Shown: positions 1 to 11,849 of the stretch, piece after piece
Position numbering within the stretch: the stretch's first letter is position 1
Layout: each line of letters opens with the position of its first letter
NCBI GenBank assembly: GCA_015680685.1
Contig: MNCI01007972.1
Coordinates: forward strand, 65,514-129,513
DNA length: 64,000 nucleotides
Direction of reading: 5' to 3'
Source: Gnetum montanum
Taxonomy: Eukaryota; Streptophyta; Gnetopsida; Gnetales; Gnetaceae
Made by a program: the position numbers and the translations under genes
Notes under the pieces: generated by a model
The model's input: only the letters and a program-made list of their open reading frames with translations
What the model was told of the DNA's origin: nothing
The model's database searches: none

Positions 1-1382
1 TACATCTGGATGAATCCAACTGTAGCCCCATTACATGCATCCCACCTGGATTCATCTATTTTGATAACTCAAGTTACCTAGTGCACTTGCTACATGTGCC
101 ATCCAATTCTGATTATTGAGTGCATGCATGCACTCCACATTCATCTGTAGCCAATAGATGTCTTTCCACACCTAGGGCATGGACCAACCATAGCTCACGC
201 GAGCCTGTATGCGAGCCATGGTATTAGCAGCTCAAGGGGTCATGATAGTACCCTATAATGCTAGTCACCCACCCATGGATCTACATCGGTGGAAACTCTC
301 CAACATTGGTTGGCCACCTTCTAGCATCATTCAATGACAAGTGTAGCTTCTCGTTGCTTACAACGTTGGCAACAGCAATAGCAAGGATTAGGCAAACTTC
401 CATTACAATGTACATTACCACTATTCTCATTCTCATCCTCCTTGATGACATTCCTTCTCCTTGTCCTTCTATTACAGTGAGTTAATTCATGAGAAACTCC
501 AAGTCGCACTTGTCTTCGGCTTTATGATCGTCACCTTTTATAGGTGTAAATGGATCACATAGAGTTCTCTTGACATTGCTTTTGCTAGAGGGTTTGATAA
601 ACTGATTGTTTGCCATCATTACAATGTAATGGATGCACCATACAAGGAAAACTATAAACACCAAATTGGTTCAAAATAGACAAGGATACATCCCACGACT
701 ACCTAAGGTCATCCCAAGTAAATTGACGTGGATTGGTTTATGGTTTTCCTAGCATAAAATGATCCCATTCCCTTGCCTTTAAAATTGCTTTTGCTTACCT
801 TGAAAAGCTGATATTATGCATTAAATGAATTTGATACGTGGAAGTAGGGAATCCAGAGTTCACGGATTTTGAATGTGTTCTGATTTTTGTAACACTAGAA
901 AAGAAAGGTATGGGTTTATAAATAGGGATGTGAATTTAAAAAGTTAAAACATATTTGTTAAAAGAAAAAGATGGCAGCTCTTATGAATTTTTACAAATCT
1001 TAGACTAAGTGTATTTTTGCATTTGTATTTTATGTAAGAATGTAAGAGATTTGTGTTAGATTTTTCTATTACGTAATATCTTTGTCACAAAATATAGATA
1101 TTTGTCCAAAAAGTACCTAATGCAAATTTACTGTGCTTATGTATATGAATCTGTACCCATTGCAAACGATTTGTGAAATTTTTGTTAGATTCATGAATCC
1201 TCGGTGCATAGGGCTGATATAGTATACACCCTTTAATGAGACTTCAAATATCACCATGTAAAATCTCAATCTTCAATGCCTTATCTGCTTCTTGGTGATC
1301 TAGTGGTGTCATCAAATGAAGCGGTTGAAAGTATGAGGACTTTGATTATTGTAGTATGAAAGCATGAGATATAACTTTGGAT
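1..1382. other. Unassigned sequence
   Basis: I recognise no gene or repeat family here. The longest open frames are about 60-75 codons and show no motif or composition typical of a protein. The first 700 bases are less AT-rich than what follows, and the stretch from about 780 to 1200 is AT-rich and featureless. It could be eroded transposon or ancient intergenic DNA. Confidence 0.5.
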
Positions 1383-1510
1383 CATTAGCTTAGTGGCATG
1401 GGTTTTGATGTAGTATGCCTAGGTCACACATAAGATTCTATTAGATAACAATGAGTTATAAACTTTTGGGATGTACCTATGTTTCAATTATTTCAAGTTT
1501 CAACACCCCC
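1383..1510 (+). repeat. SINE-like tRNA-derived repeat, copy A
   Basis: It begins with ATTAGCTTAGTGGCATGGG, which resembles a tRNA A box. It ends with a tail matching ATGTACCTAT...CAATTATTT...CAACACC. The same head and tail flank a second copy at 2039-2187, so this is a dispersed repeat and not a tRNA gene. The B-box region is decayed here. Calling it a SINE is inference from the tRNA-like head and the shared tail; no poly-A tail or target duplication was found. Confidence 0.5.
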
Positions 1511-1554
1511 CATCAATAATAAGAATGAAACTAAATCAATACCAATAAAATTAA

Positions 1555-2016
1555 AAAAGGAAAATTTTACATGACACTAATTAGGACCACTATCTTATAT
1601 GGTGCTAAATGTTAGGTAATAAAAAAGAGGCATAAACATCAAATCAATGTGGAAGAAATGCAAATATTCAGATGGATGTTGAGTGTTACTAGAAGAAATA
1701 AATTACATAATATAGACATTAGAGGAAGAATTGGGTAGCTTTTATTTTAGATAAGCTACAAGAATGGAGGCATAGTTGGTTTAGAAATATGTAAAGAATA
1801 TTAGATAATGAGTCTATAAACAAAGGTTGTTTCATCATTGTTCTTAGAAAGCCATTGAAAGGAAGATCAAAGAATACATTGAAGAAAACGATCAAAGACG
1901 ATTTCAAAAAATTGCAAATAAATAAAGGTCTAGCTCTTCATAGAGGTGAATGAAAAAAATGTACTAATGTAATTGATCCCATTTCATTGAGATAATTCTA
2001 GGATGATGATGATGAA
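1555..2016 (+). pseudogene. RTE-type LINE, 3' end of reverse transcriptase ORF
   Basis: Conceptual translation across several frames gives the C-terminal block typical of plant RTE LINEs: TTILYGAKC then VIKKRHK, EEMQIFRWMLSVTRRNKL, DIRGRIG, and later a GRSKNTLKKTIKDDFKKL block and NVIDP near the end. These match the family pattern of LYGxECW, EMRMLRWM, GRPKKTW and DP. The fragment ends in a short (GAT)n tail at about 2005-2016, the simple-repeat tail usual for RTE elements. It is 5'-truncated, keeping only the last 150 or so codons, and carries stops and frameshifts. A cis host gene is excluded by the tail and by two other fragments with the same tail on the minus strand. Confidence 0.75.
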
Positions 2017-2038
2017 TAAGAAATAGACATTTCAACAA

Positions 2039-2187
2039 TGAAGTGTTAGCTTAGTGGTGAGCCTCTTGATTTAAAATCTCCAAGTCATGGGTTCAATTCT
2101 AGTGGGCAGTGTTGACTTACAAAATTCTAATTAGACTATATATCTTGAGGTGTACCTATATTACAATTATTTTAGGGTTCCAACACC
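2039..2187 (+). repeat. SINE-like tRNA-derived repeat, copy B
   Basis: The head GTTAGCTTAGTGGTGAG matches an RNA polymerase III A box. About 45 bases on, GGGTTCAATTCTAG matches a B box. The spacing is that of a tRNA. Downstream, the tail GGTGTACCTATATTACAATT...TTCCAACACC is shared with copy A at 1383-1510. The intervening part does not fold as a proper cloverleaf by eye, and the repeated non-tRNA tail argues for a tRNA-derived SINE. Confidence 0.6.
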
Positions 2188-2839
2188 AAAAATAGACATT
2201 TAGAAATTGAAGTGCAAAATATGTTAAGCATTTTATTTTCATTTAAATTTCTAGAGAACAACTACACCATTTACAAAAGGCAAGTAAGCAAAGTTAATAT
2301 TAAAAAGAAAGTAAGTTAATGTTAAAAAGTATGTGTATTGAATTGTTATGCATAACATTATCCACTTGTGGGGCCTTGACTTAGGTTTTCTTTTAATGTT
2401 AAGAGCTTAAGGCAATAATAATGATGATGATGAAATTTTATTTCTAGTTAATAGTTAGGGTACTAATTTTTGTGTGTATTTTTTTGAATAGATGGTACTC
2501 ATCGAGAGAAGTGAGGAGATGAATATAGTTTTAATATGGAAGAATTAGATGAAGATTTGGAAAGATAAGTCAAAGTATCAAACTTAGCACAACTATCACC
2601 ATGATGTCTGTGTGACAGACAAATGTAGACACATATGACATCTATGCCTACCTTCCCATGAGAGGAAATCAAGGAGGACAATCAATGTAACAACTATAAA
2701 AGTCCATGGAACAAACAAAGAAGGTATCATGGAAAATTAAGCAACAACCTCTCTTTGTTTTCTTTTTCTCATCTATTCTCATCTCCATTTCTTTCAGTGT
2801 CATCTCCTCTATTACTTGATGTTGCGTATTACTGCATGA
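2188..2839. other. Unassigned AT-rich sequence
   Basis: I see no gene here. The right edge passes gradually into the decayed minus-strand LTR fragment that begins near 2840. Confidence 0.4.
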
Positions 2840-3270
2840 AACGTTTTGCTTTTTGTTTACCTAGGAGTTACTGTTAATGCTTAGTCTAGCTTATGGTAAT
2901 GAGTGTTTCATTCTAGTTGGTCGTACATGTCCTAAATGCACATACTTACTAAGTGTTATGTTATTGGGCAAAACCAAGCAATAGTGCTACTAGGATTACC
3001 AAGAGAATATATGTTTATGTTCAAAGCTAGTTGTACTCATTCTGTCAAGTCATTAACACATGTGGAAAGGTAAACATTACACTACGTGTATTAAGGAATT
3101 AAATTGTAATCAAAGGTAAATTTTAAACTATATCAAAGTACTGCAATGGAGGAAAATAGTCTCCATATTTATTGTCATCATGCACTGTGTTCAGGTACAA
3201 GACACTCAAATAAAAACTCCAGACAACTACTTCACACCAAATTGCAAGTACTAAATGAAAATTCTAAGCC
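2840..3270 (-). mobile_element. Element 4, 3' LTR (distal part), subfamily A
   Basis: Read on the minus strand this stretch follows the second half of the subfamily A LTR. It has the segment around 3170 with ACAATAAATATGGA (LTR: GGCAATAAATATGAA) and the segment near 2985-3005 equivalent to TTGGTAATCCTAGTAGCAC. The block near 2880-2960 is equivalent to the LTR's CTTATGTTAAGACTAGTTAAC. It stops abruptly at 3270 where element 1 begins; the start of the same LTR continues at 14956-15113. The terminal 300 or so bases of the LTR are missing or unrecognisable below 2840. Confidence 0.6.
3266..3270. repeat. Probable target-site duplication of element 1, left
   Basis: AAGCC precedes the left LTR and AAGTC follows the right LTR at 14951-14955. 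The copies differ by one C-to-T transition. This is the position and length expected of a Ty3/gypsy target duplication, but five bases with one mismatch is weak alone. The split element 4 LTR on the two sides supports it. Confidence 0.5.
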
Positions 3271-4114
3271 TAATGAGTCATGGATTGGCTACATCGACGA
3301 GGCCTCATTGACTGGGCTACATTAACTAGGCCTAGTCAACATAGCACCTATTCTTGCCTATAAATACATGCTAACTTTCCTTGTTTAGGAAATCTTGTCA
3401 TAGTTGTAGCAAAGCTCTTGCAGTTTTTACATTTGAAAGTTAGAATATTTTCCTGAGTACCCACAATAGGAGTCATTAAGTGTATGGATCTTTATTCAAG
3501 AATTGTTGGACTTGAGCACAACAATGTATGTGGCAATAAGGATGAACTTCTTAATAAATCTTGTGGCATTTTGGATAGCTTAAATATTTTATTTACGCAT
3601 TTAATGTTTTTAGTTATTTATTCAATGTTCCTTAGTAATTAAGCGAGATAAGTTAAATAGCAATTAAGTGAACACATAAGTACGGATGCTTTGAGTATGC
3701 GTATGATGTTTGGTAATCCTAGTAGCACTTAACACGTGGTAACCCAGCAACATTACATGTGTTCAAGATGTATACGGCAAGTGGGATTAGATACTTATGT
3801 TAAGACTAGTTAACAGTAGTTAGCCAATTAGATTAAAGTAGATATTAAATTAATTTATTCTTTATCTTTTTAATTTCAAGCACCAAAACCATAAAATATA
3901 AAATGATAAAAATCATGTGCCTCAATTACACTTAAACCATACCCTTGAACTTCATAAGTATAGTTGGGAAGACAACGAATGTTCTCAACACCCAGTTTAC
4001 TTCCTAGAGAACTAGGTTACTAAAAAACTATAAAGTCTACAAAATTTGACAGGGTCACGCATAAACACTTCATGATTTGTATGGTTAAGCATAGGGGTAC
4101 TTGACTACTCATTA
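3271..4114 (+). repeat. Element 1, 5' LTR (subfamily A)
   Basis: It is homologous over its length to 14084-14950. It starts TAATGAGTCATGG, where the other copies start TGATGA, so the terminal TG has mutated to TA. It ends CTCATTA, where others end CTCATCA. The U3 part holds ACTAGGCCTAGT (3325-3336), a perfect 12-base palindrome, followed by a TATA-like CTATAAATA at about 3358. The primer-binding site follows directly. The LTRs differ by many substitutions and small indels, so the insertion is old. Confidence 0.85.
3357..3366 (+). promoter_or_regulatory. TATA-like box of element 1 5' LTR
   Basis: CCTATAAATA lies about 20 bases after the palindrome-bearing U3 block. It is conserved as CTTATAAATA in the 3' LTR (about 14210), TCTATAAATA in element 2 (about 16753) and CTATAAATAC in the subfamily B LTR (28980). 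Position and conservation support it as the LTR core promoter. Confidence 0.6.
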
Positions 4115-4115
4115 T

Positions 4116-4133
4116 TGGTGTCATTGCTAGGGA
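4116..4133 (+). other. Primer-binding site, tRNA-Asp type
   Basis: TGGTGTCATTGCTAGGGA starts one base after the LTR. The complement of the plant tRNA-Asp 3' end is TGGCGCCGTTGCCGGGGA. The five differences are all C-to-T or G-to-A, as expected from decay of methylated cytosines. Confidence 0.8.
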
Positions 4134-4256
4134 CTCTTTGTGTTTGAAATGTGCATTATCTAGTTTTAATGAACATCATTAACATCATTGGATGAACCAT
4201 AAGGTCAAAATCATTCTCAAATAATATCAACACATAAATTTTATTTATTTTACAAA

Positions 4257-6640
4257 ATGTCATCTTCTCACAAGCATGATGATGCTAAACCATCGGTCCC
4301 TAAAGATTGCAAAGTGGTATATATTGATCCAGATGAGTATGTTCTTGATTTCACCTTCATCTTACATCAAGATGAACAATTGTGCTGGTGTGATATGGAA
4401 GGTAACATTTTAATTCCTCTCGATTGATCTGTGCCCTTGATGTTTCTTCAAACTCTTAAGAAGTTATGCATCTAAGATCTTCAACAAGAGTACTTGTGCA
4501 TTATTATGATTACTAGGATTACTATTCCACTGAAACACAACACTAGAGAGATTGACACTAGGAGAAGCACCATGAGTTTGTGAAGGGAAAATGTTTTACC
4601 AATCCCTTATTCTTGCTTAACCAAGATGAAAATGAGGATCCTCCCTCTGGGGGCTCTCAACATGAAAATTATCCACCTCTTATTATTTGGATAGGGATGT
4701 AGCCCTAAATTTGTGGTCCACTATCAACGATGTAGGTTTAGGTAAAGATGGCAATCAAGGAAAGGACTCAAACAAGCATCAAGATGAGAAGGAAACTAAC
4801 AAATGTGGTTGTGAAAACTGAAGGGTAGTTAGAAGATGCCATGATGGTGGTAGTCCTCCCTCTTCATCCTCTTCATCTACATCTTCCTCTTGCTCTTTTG
4901 GTTATGAAAAATGTTGTAAAAGGAACAATCATGATGGAGGTGAACAACAGGATAATAATGCTAGTCATCAGGCCCACAATGAGTGAAGGGGTAATAGAGG
5001 ACATCATCATGACAACGCAATAATGATGATGATGAGCCTTTACTAGGAACCTAAAGCATATTAAATATTGTAGAGGTTGTAAAAATTCCAACTAGGGATG
5101 TGAAATATAGTTAGATTAAGCGCTTAAACATGAACAATATCCCAAGATTTGAGGGGAGATACAACTTTGATCCTCATAACCATCTAAAAGCCTTTCATGA
5201 TATCTATGGCTTACAAAAAATAGAAAATGACTAGCAAAAATTGAAGCTATTCCCTAGGACACTCATCAAAGGGGTAGAAAGTTGGTATTGGTCCTTGAAA
5301 CTAGAATTCATTTGCAGATGGTGTACTATGCTAGAACTATTTAATGATAAATACTAGACATACTTTAAAGTGTTTAATCTGAGAAGGGGAATCCAAGGCT
5401 AGAAATAGGGGACACATGAATCCTTGGATGCTACCATGGGAAAATATTATTCTTTCTTACACCAATGCCTTGGCCATGATTATTCTTGGAGGAACAACCC
5501 CATCACATCATAGATGAGCTCAGAGTAGAAACCAAAAGAAATCTTGGGGTTTATGCCCAAGGGAGATTGTTTGAACTAAGGGCTCATCAGATCCAAAGGT
5601 TGATAGAGCAGGTAGCAAAAGAAGAAGGTGAGTTACAAAAGAGGAAAAGGGTAACAGAATATAATAGGGACTTTTCCATCAGGAAAAGGGAGGTTTGATT
5701 TTATCATGAGGAGTCGCCACTTGATGATGGGTGAATGGAAAACACTTACCCATTGAAAAATATGTTTATGATATTTTGGAAAAGGTTGATAAACTATGGG
5801 ACTCTTTGGATGAAAAATTCCAAACTACTATGAAGAATCCAAAGAGTAGAATAGTAATCGTGACTACAAGAGGCAAAAAGAAGCTAAATATGCCTACCAA
5901 AGAGGTAAGGGAAAAGCTACTATAGTAAAAGTAGTTGTGGAGACAAACTCTGATGATGATGTTGGGTGTGACATTTGTCAATATGAACATCCTAAGGAAT
6001 GTTGAGCTATGGTGTTACACTTATAAGAGTTTGGGGTGTACACACTAAATCCTCGACTAGCAAGAAGGCAAACACCCAAAAAATTACCTTATCCTTAAGG
6101 CAATCCAAGGTAGCTCCACCTGTAATAACAAGCCTACTATTCAAGTGGAGATCCATCACAACTATATGAGCAATACTAGTAGTGGTAGCAACCACAGTCA
6201 TAGGGGTTACCACCACCGAGGCAACAATACCTCTATAGGAAACTAGCTCCATATAGGTACTATGTTCAACAACCCATTTCTCCATGTGGCTTTGCCAACC
6301 ATAACATCCTCTAGAGGACCATCGAACTCATTCACCATCTACTCGAGGGAAGCCCCCATATCCATACCATCCTTTGTATCTATTTGCACAAATTCCCCCA
6401 CAGCTACATCAACAAAATGCTATGAGGGCTATAAATTTACAATCGGCCTTCTAGTTGAGTGGTTTAGATAATCAAGAAATGATCATTTTTTCAACCTAAC
6501 AATCCTCCAAAACCCTCACAACCTAATGCAGCTAGTCACCCTATATCTCTAACACTCTCATTCTTTGTCGCAAACGCATTTGAGGGCCTTTCAAACCAAC
6601 ATTGCCTCAGATTTGCACTATGATGTTAACTCAAGCTATC
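4257..6640 (+). pseudogene. Element 1 gag region (decayed)
   Basis: The start is taken at ATG 4257 (MSSSHKHDD) because element 2 has MSSSHRSD at the same place. A gag core is visible from about 5130: NNIPRFEGRYNFDPHNHLKA, then a KLKLFPRTLIKGVESWYW-like block typical of retrotransposon gag. Near 5967-6002 is a zinc-knuckle-like CDICQYEHPKEC (C-x2-C-x3-H-x3-C). This protein would form the particle that packages element RNA. Runs of acidic and His/Asn-rich low complexity around 4840-5040 are shared with element 2. Many stops and frameshifts break it, and no frame stays open beyond about 70 codons. Confidence 0.75.
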
Positions 6641-7100
6641 TATAATTGGATCAAAGTTAACAACCTTCCCATCAAGAGATTTAACTTGGAAAGTTCTCTT
6701 ATTTTCTTATAGATTGCTGGACATGAGCCATACAAGGATCTTCTTGATTCCCATTCCAATGTTAATCTCATCTCCCATGACATGTATAAGGCCTAGAACC
6801 TACCACCTCTCAAGAAGAGAAATATTCATTTGAAATTGGCAAACCAGTCAATCACTATTCCTTTATGATTAGTGGAGGACATTGTGACTATAGTTTCTGG
6901 GTGGTCCTATCATGTTGATTTTCAGGTCATTAAGGTAGAAAACTACAAAGGTGACTTTCCCATCATTATGGGATGTGCATGGTTAAGCACTGTTGATGCA
7001 AGAATGGGCATTAGGGACCTCTCCTTGCAAATATTCAAGGAGAATGAATTTGGACAACTCAAGAAGAAGCAAGTTCCGTGCATTGCATACACTGATAATG
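6641..7100 (+). pseudogene. Element 1 aspartic protease
   Basis: The region reads DLLDSHSNVNLISHDMYK, which corresponds to the protease active-site strand (family D-T/S-G followed by hydrophobics). Here the triad is D-S-H, so the catalytic motif is damaged. It is followed by VEDIVTIVSGWSYHVDFQV and then FPIIMGCAWLSTVDARMGI, matching the family ILGRPWL...DA block. The protease cuts the Gag-Pol polyprotein. The segment 6872-7117 is open and gives the clearest evidence. Confidence 0.75.
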
Positions 7101-7559
7101 GATGTAATTGTTTGTAAAAGATATAGTTCATTAAAAGTACATTTATTAAAGCATGTAATTAGTGTGCACATGAAACTGATATCCAAAGATGCCTATACAT
7201 AATAGCCACAAAATAGGAGGGCACTTAGTGGCCGACAGTTGACTTTGACAGTAGCACACTATGCATGGAACCTACTAAGAGCTTGACATGTGCTTATGTT
7301 TAGGACATGGATGAACTTTAGCAAGTTCATCACCAACTCTCTGATGATGAAGTTGATGATACCTATTGGGGAGAGTTTGTAATCCTTGATAATTTCAAGT
7401 TGAAGCCCCTAGAGTTAAAAACTCTACAAGCCAACATGGAGTATGCATTTTTAAAAAATGGCAAGCTAATTATAATTATGCAAATCTTGCTCCTAAAGAA
7501 AAAGACATGCTATTGAAGGTGTTCAACAAATGGCCAATAGCCTTTGAATGATCATATCT

Positions 7560-8400
7560 TAAATTGACTAGAATTGATCCAAGGATATGCCAGCATCATA
7601 CCTACATTGACTTGACCATGAAGCCAAGAAGGCAACCTCAGAGGTGGCTAAATCCCAAGTTGAAGCAAATCATCAAATAGGAAATAAAACAACTCCTGAA
7701 GGTGAGGTTTATTTATCCCATCGCGGATAGTGAGTGGGTTAGCCCACTCGTAATTGTGCCAAAGAAAGGTGGTAAATGGTAGGTATGCATCAACTTTAGG
7801 TTGTTGAATATGAAAACATTTAAAGATCATTTTTAATTGCCATTTGTGGACCAAGTGTTGGATACCATATCTGGGCATTGCTATTATAGCTTCTTGGATG
7901 GTTATAGTGGCTATAACCAAATCTAGAATGTGTAAGAAGATCAGGATAAAACAACATTCATGAGTTCCTAGAGGACTTTTTTCATATTGCAAGATGTCAT
8001 TTGGTCTATGTAATGTCTTTGCAACATTTCAACACTTGGGCCGTAGTATTTTTCAATAGTAGATTGATAGCAAGGTAGAAGTCTTTATGGATGACTTCTC
8101 TACCTATGGGGCTACATTTGAGCAAGCCCTAGATCACCTTGAGTAAGTATTGAAAAGATGTGTTGAAACAAACATTAGGATGAATTGGTAGAAAAGCTAT
8201 TTAATGGTATAGGAGGGAATAGTATTGGGGCACAAAATTACTCAAGCAAGGATTAAGGTAGATCCTAAAAGGATAAGGGTCATCCAAGAAATCACACATC
8301 AACTAGAGAGAGTGAAAGATGTCTAATCATTCCTTGGACATACTAGCTACTACCGATGGTTTATAGAGAACTTCTGTAAAATCACAAAATCATTGATTGA
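7560..8400 (+). pseudogene. Element 1 reverse transcriptase
   Basis: Recognisable RT blocks occur in order on the plus strand in shifting frames. The fingers/palm start lies near 7690-7830. A KMSFGLCNVFATFQ block follows near 7990 (family MPFGLCNAPATFQ). The catalytic box is KVEVFMDDF at 8094-8105 (FMDD in place of YMDD). VLGHKI and the thumb block SFLGHTSYYRWFIENF lie near 8330-8375. It is broken by stops and at least two frameshifts, so it cannot be active. Confidence 0.8.
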
Positions 8401-8439
8401 GCTTACAAAGAAAGATTTCCCATTCATATGGACTAAGGA

Positions 8440-8900
8440 GTGTGAACATGCATTCCAATAGCTAAAGAAAAAACTTGTAGAAACTCCAAATCTACGAGCA
8501 CCAGACTAGTCCAGATCATTTCATATAATGATTGATGCATTTAATTATGCCTTGGAAGCCATGCTTATGTAGTTGGACTATGAGAAATATTCATATTACA
8601 TCACTGCATAAGCCAAAACATTGTGGGTGCATAGTTGAATTACACCACAATTGAGAAAGAACTAATGACAATGGTATATGCTCTCAAAAAGTTCAAGTAC
8701 TATGTGCTTGTCTATAAAGTGTTTGTGCACACAAATCATAGTGTCATTTGATTCCTAATGAATAAGCCAATGGTGAGCCCCTATATCATACAGTGGTTCA
8801 TGATCTTGTAGGAATTCGATCTGAAAATGGTAGATCAAAAAGGAACTGATAATGTGCTCGCTAACCATCTCTCCTAGTTAAGATGGGATAGCAAATATGA
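8440..8900 (+). pseudogene. Element 1 RNase H
   Basis: FPFIWTKECEHAFQ begins the connection. The RNase H part then gives FHIMIDAFNYALEAML (first catalytic Asp region) and a KELMT-like block. The tail has HTNHSVI-like and MNKPMV motifs read in other frames. Element 2 has the same organisation at 22020-22330. Several TAG stops occur at positions where the family has Trp or Gln. Confidence 0.7.
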
Positions 8901-8939
8901 GGAGGGTTCACTCTCTAATTAATTTCTTGATAAACGCCT

Positions 8940-10200
8940 CTTTACAAGAGCAATAAATGACCAAGGGCCCATTGAATCAAAATAGTATGATGGCATTCCT
9001 AGTTACCTTCTCACTTAGGAGATGCAACAAGATCTAGACTTTAGGAAGAAAGAATAGTTTCTTCATCGGGCTAAGTACTTCATGAAAATCAATGGTTACC
9101 TTTACAAGGTATGCAGTGATGGCCTGGTTCATTGGTGTGTCCCTGATGCAGACAAATTTTGTGTTCTCTAGGATGCTCATGAAGGCCCTTGCAGATGCCA
9201 CTATGTAGGGAGAGAAATGGCCATAAAAATCCTGATGGTAGGAGACTATCGATGTACAATATTTAAGGATGCCCACTAGTTTGTTTGATCTTGTAAACAT
9301 TGTCAATGAGATGGTGGGATGATCGCTCGAATGGAGGATCCTCAACAGTGGATTCAACCATTAGAGCCATTTGATATATGGGGCATAGACTTTAAGGGTT
9401 CCATCACACCCATGTCCAATGGAAAGGCATACATCATCGTGGAAATTGACTACTACACCAAATGGGCAAAAGAAGTAGCTATCACTGATTGTACATCATC
9501 CATTGTTGCTTGATTTGTACAGCAAAACATTGTAAACAAGCTTGGTATGCCATGTGCACTGATTTTTGACAATGGAACCCATTTTACAGGTGCCACCGTT
9601 TGGAAGTTAATGCAACACTTGGGGGTTGAACATAAATTAATAACACCCTATTACCCTTAAGCTAATAATCAAGTAGAAGTTACCAATAGGAAGATCACAA
9701 AGATCCTAATAAGGATTATAAGCAAATATAGAAGAGACTAGGGTAGAAAACTCAACAATGCTCCCTGGGGCTATTACTCAATGTCGAAACTTCCTATAGA
9801 CTACTCTCCCTATGAGTTAGTGTATGGAAAACTTTCAACACTTCTAGTTGAAGTCGAGCTTTGTACACTTTCAACAGTCTATGACTTGGACCATGACCTA
9901 AGCCTAGCACAAAGAGAAAGATTGATCAACTTGAATGTGCTAGATAAAAGTTGATAGTGGCCTTATCTTCAAATGAAGTGCACAAGGCATACAACAAAAA
10001 ATGTCATGACCTTGGAATATAGAAAGTAAAATTTCAACCTAGAGATAAGGTTCTCTATTGGAACCCCACATACATACCTCAAAAAATGAAGTTCCAAATG
10101 TTGTGGAAGGGACCTTACATAATTGATGAAACCTTTTCTTGTAGGACCATGTTAATCTATAAACGTGAGAGCCCCGAAAAAAAAGTAATTGGTCAACATC
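8940..10200 (+). pseudogene. Element 1 integrase
   Basis: An N-terminal zinc-binding region lies at about 9170-9330, with AHEGPC near the start and a CKHCQ-like pair near 9295. The catalytic core includes IWGIDFKGSI (first Asp), FDNGTHFTG (second Asp) and QVEVTN (Glu), so the DDE residues are still readable. The C-terminal region contains DYSPYELVYGK and LAQRERLINLN, typical of OTA integrases. There is no chromodomain. The segment 9319-9513 is open, and the rest carries stops. Confidence 0.8.
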
Positions 10201-10259
10201 AAATAAGTGAAATGTGTCCTTGAGCCAAAGCAAGCCAGTGCGACTAATACCTCATTAAA

Positions 10260-11849
10260 CGAACAACCACTCTTTATATTCTACATCTCCCCATTTTAAC
10301 TTAGTTGTGAGGGAGATGGTCATCCATGCTAACCATGCACATGGCTCTTTAATTTTTTCACTTTTTTTTACTCATTTTTGTTTTATAATTTGTTGATTTT
10401 TACTCCTTTTTGGTTTTTCACTCTATTGATTTTCTCAATTTTTTATTTTATAGCATCATTAGTATGTTTTATATTTCTTGAATATTTTATACTTTCTTAT
10501 ATATTTTACTTTATTTTTGTTGCAACTTTTCATTATTTTTGCTAATAAAAGTGCTTTGTTATTGCACGACATAGTGCCAATGTTGTTGTTTACTAATGGT
10601 GGGTTGTGCTTAATGTTTTGATTACTAATTTCTAGTTTCTATTTTTGAATTTTGATGTTTAATGACTAAAACATGGTTTATTTTTCATAGAATAGAAAGT
10701 GAGTCCACATCATCTAATTATCCACAAACTCTATGGTTTTTTGTGTTTAAGAAATATGCGATCCCTTTTCATTAAGAAAATTCTAAACAAACTTGCAACA
10801 TTAGTAGTCCCTGAGCTTGGAAAGGATTCAAAGATTTCAAAAGGATGTGGCTTCAAGCAGATTCAATACTCTTTATTCCTTTCTACTTGCTTGTGTACTT
10901 GTGTGTTTTCATGGATTTCTTACCGTTTCACATCATCCAATGCTAGGAAGTCGACATAAGTCTTTGCATAGTGTGGTTTTCATCAAAAAAAAAAAAAATA
11001 AACAAAAAAAAACAAACCAAATAAGATGGGAATTCAAAGCACATCCCTTAGATAGAACAATGGGCTACAAGCACTAGTTATGGGACTAGAAAAACATGTT
11101 GCCCATGCCTAAAGGTCCCTTCTAACTAAGGCCCTACTCCCCCCTAAATAAGGAATGGTGTTTAAGCTATGGTGCATGCTTGTGCTTCGAGGAGTGGAGT
11201 GGTCTTAGAGTGATGATGAAAAGTCACTGAAAGTGATTGGTTTTGGTCTAGAATAAGGTTGGACTTTATTAAGTCATTTAAACATAATTTCCACAAGGGA
11301 CTTCACGTGACCATGATTTGGGACTCCATTTCATCCTCTCAATCATCCACTTTTGTTATCCATCACTCATCTTACTATCGGTTTCCATGTTATGCTCAAT
11401 GTCTTAGTTTGACGTGTTGAAATTCTTGGATAGATTCTTCTAGGTTGGCCCTTAACTTTTCATGATCATTAATTGACTCTGGGGCCCAAGGACTCCTTAG
11501 TTGAGGTTATGCAAGGGTAAAAAAAAAGACATGTGCCTGCTATGGGGAGGACCCACTTGCATGTCTCTTAGTTTGGATAGTTAAGCTCTTTGCCTTAGAC
11601 ATTGCTGCAATTATATATTTTGTGTGCTCCATTGTGCATCCAATTCTATGCTCCTTAAAATTTCATAAAACATCATTCTCCAATTATTTTCTTAATTTTC
11701 TTGATTTTTTAAATTTTCTAAACTTCAATTTCCTCTTCTACTATTTTCATCATGTTTGTGGCTTTTTGGGCTTCCATTTGATCCCCATGTCACTTAAAAA
11801 CTCCTTGTATTTTCAAAGTTTCCCAAAGTTAATGGTGGTCAACAGCTGT
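10260..11849 (+). other. Element 1 pol-to-extra-ORF spacer, proximal part
   Basis: Non-coding spacer. From 10330 to 10560 it is strongly T-rich, and element 2 has the same T-rich block at about 23540-23760. Near 11088 it holds one copy of the motif ACATGTTGCCCATGCCTAAA, which is repeated four times in element 2. A poly-A stretch lies near 10985. The small open frames here look accidental. Confidence 0.6.

Noticed and set aside
2039-2105. tRNA gene
   Set aside because: A and B boxes are present, but the arms do not pair and the copy shares a non-tRNA tail with 1383-1510, so a SINE-like repeat fits better.
4841-5091. Small genes on both strands rich in Met/Ile/His
   Set aside because: Low-complexity GAT/ATG-rich part of gag read in wrong frames; the same region is present in element 2.
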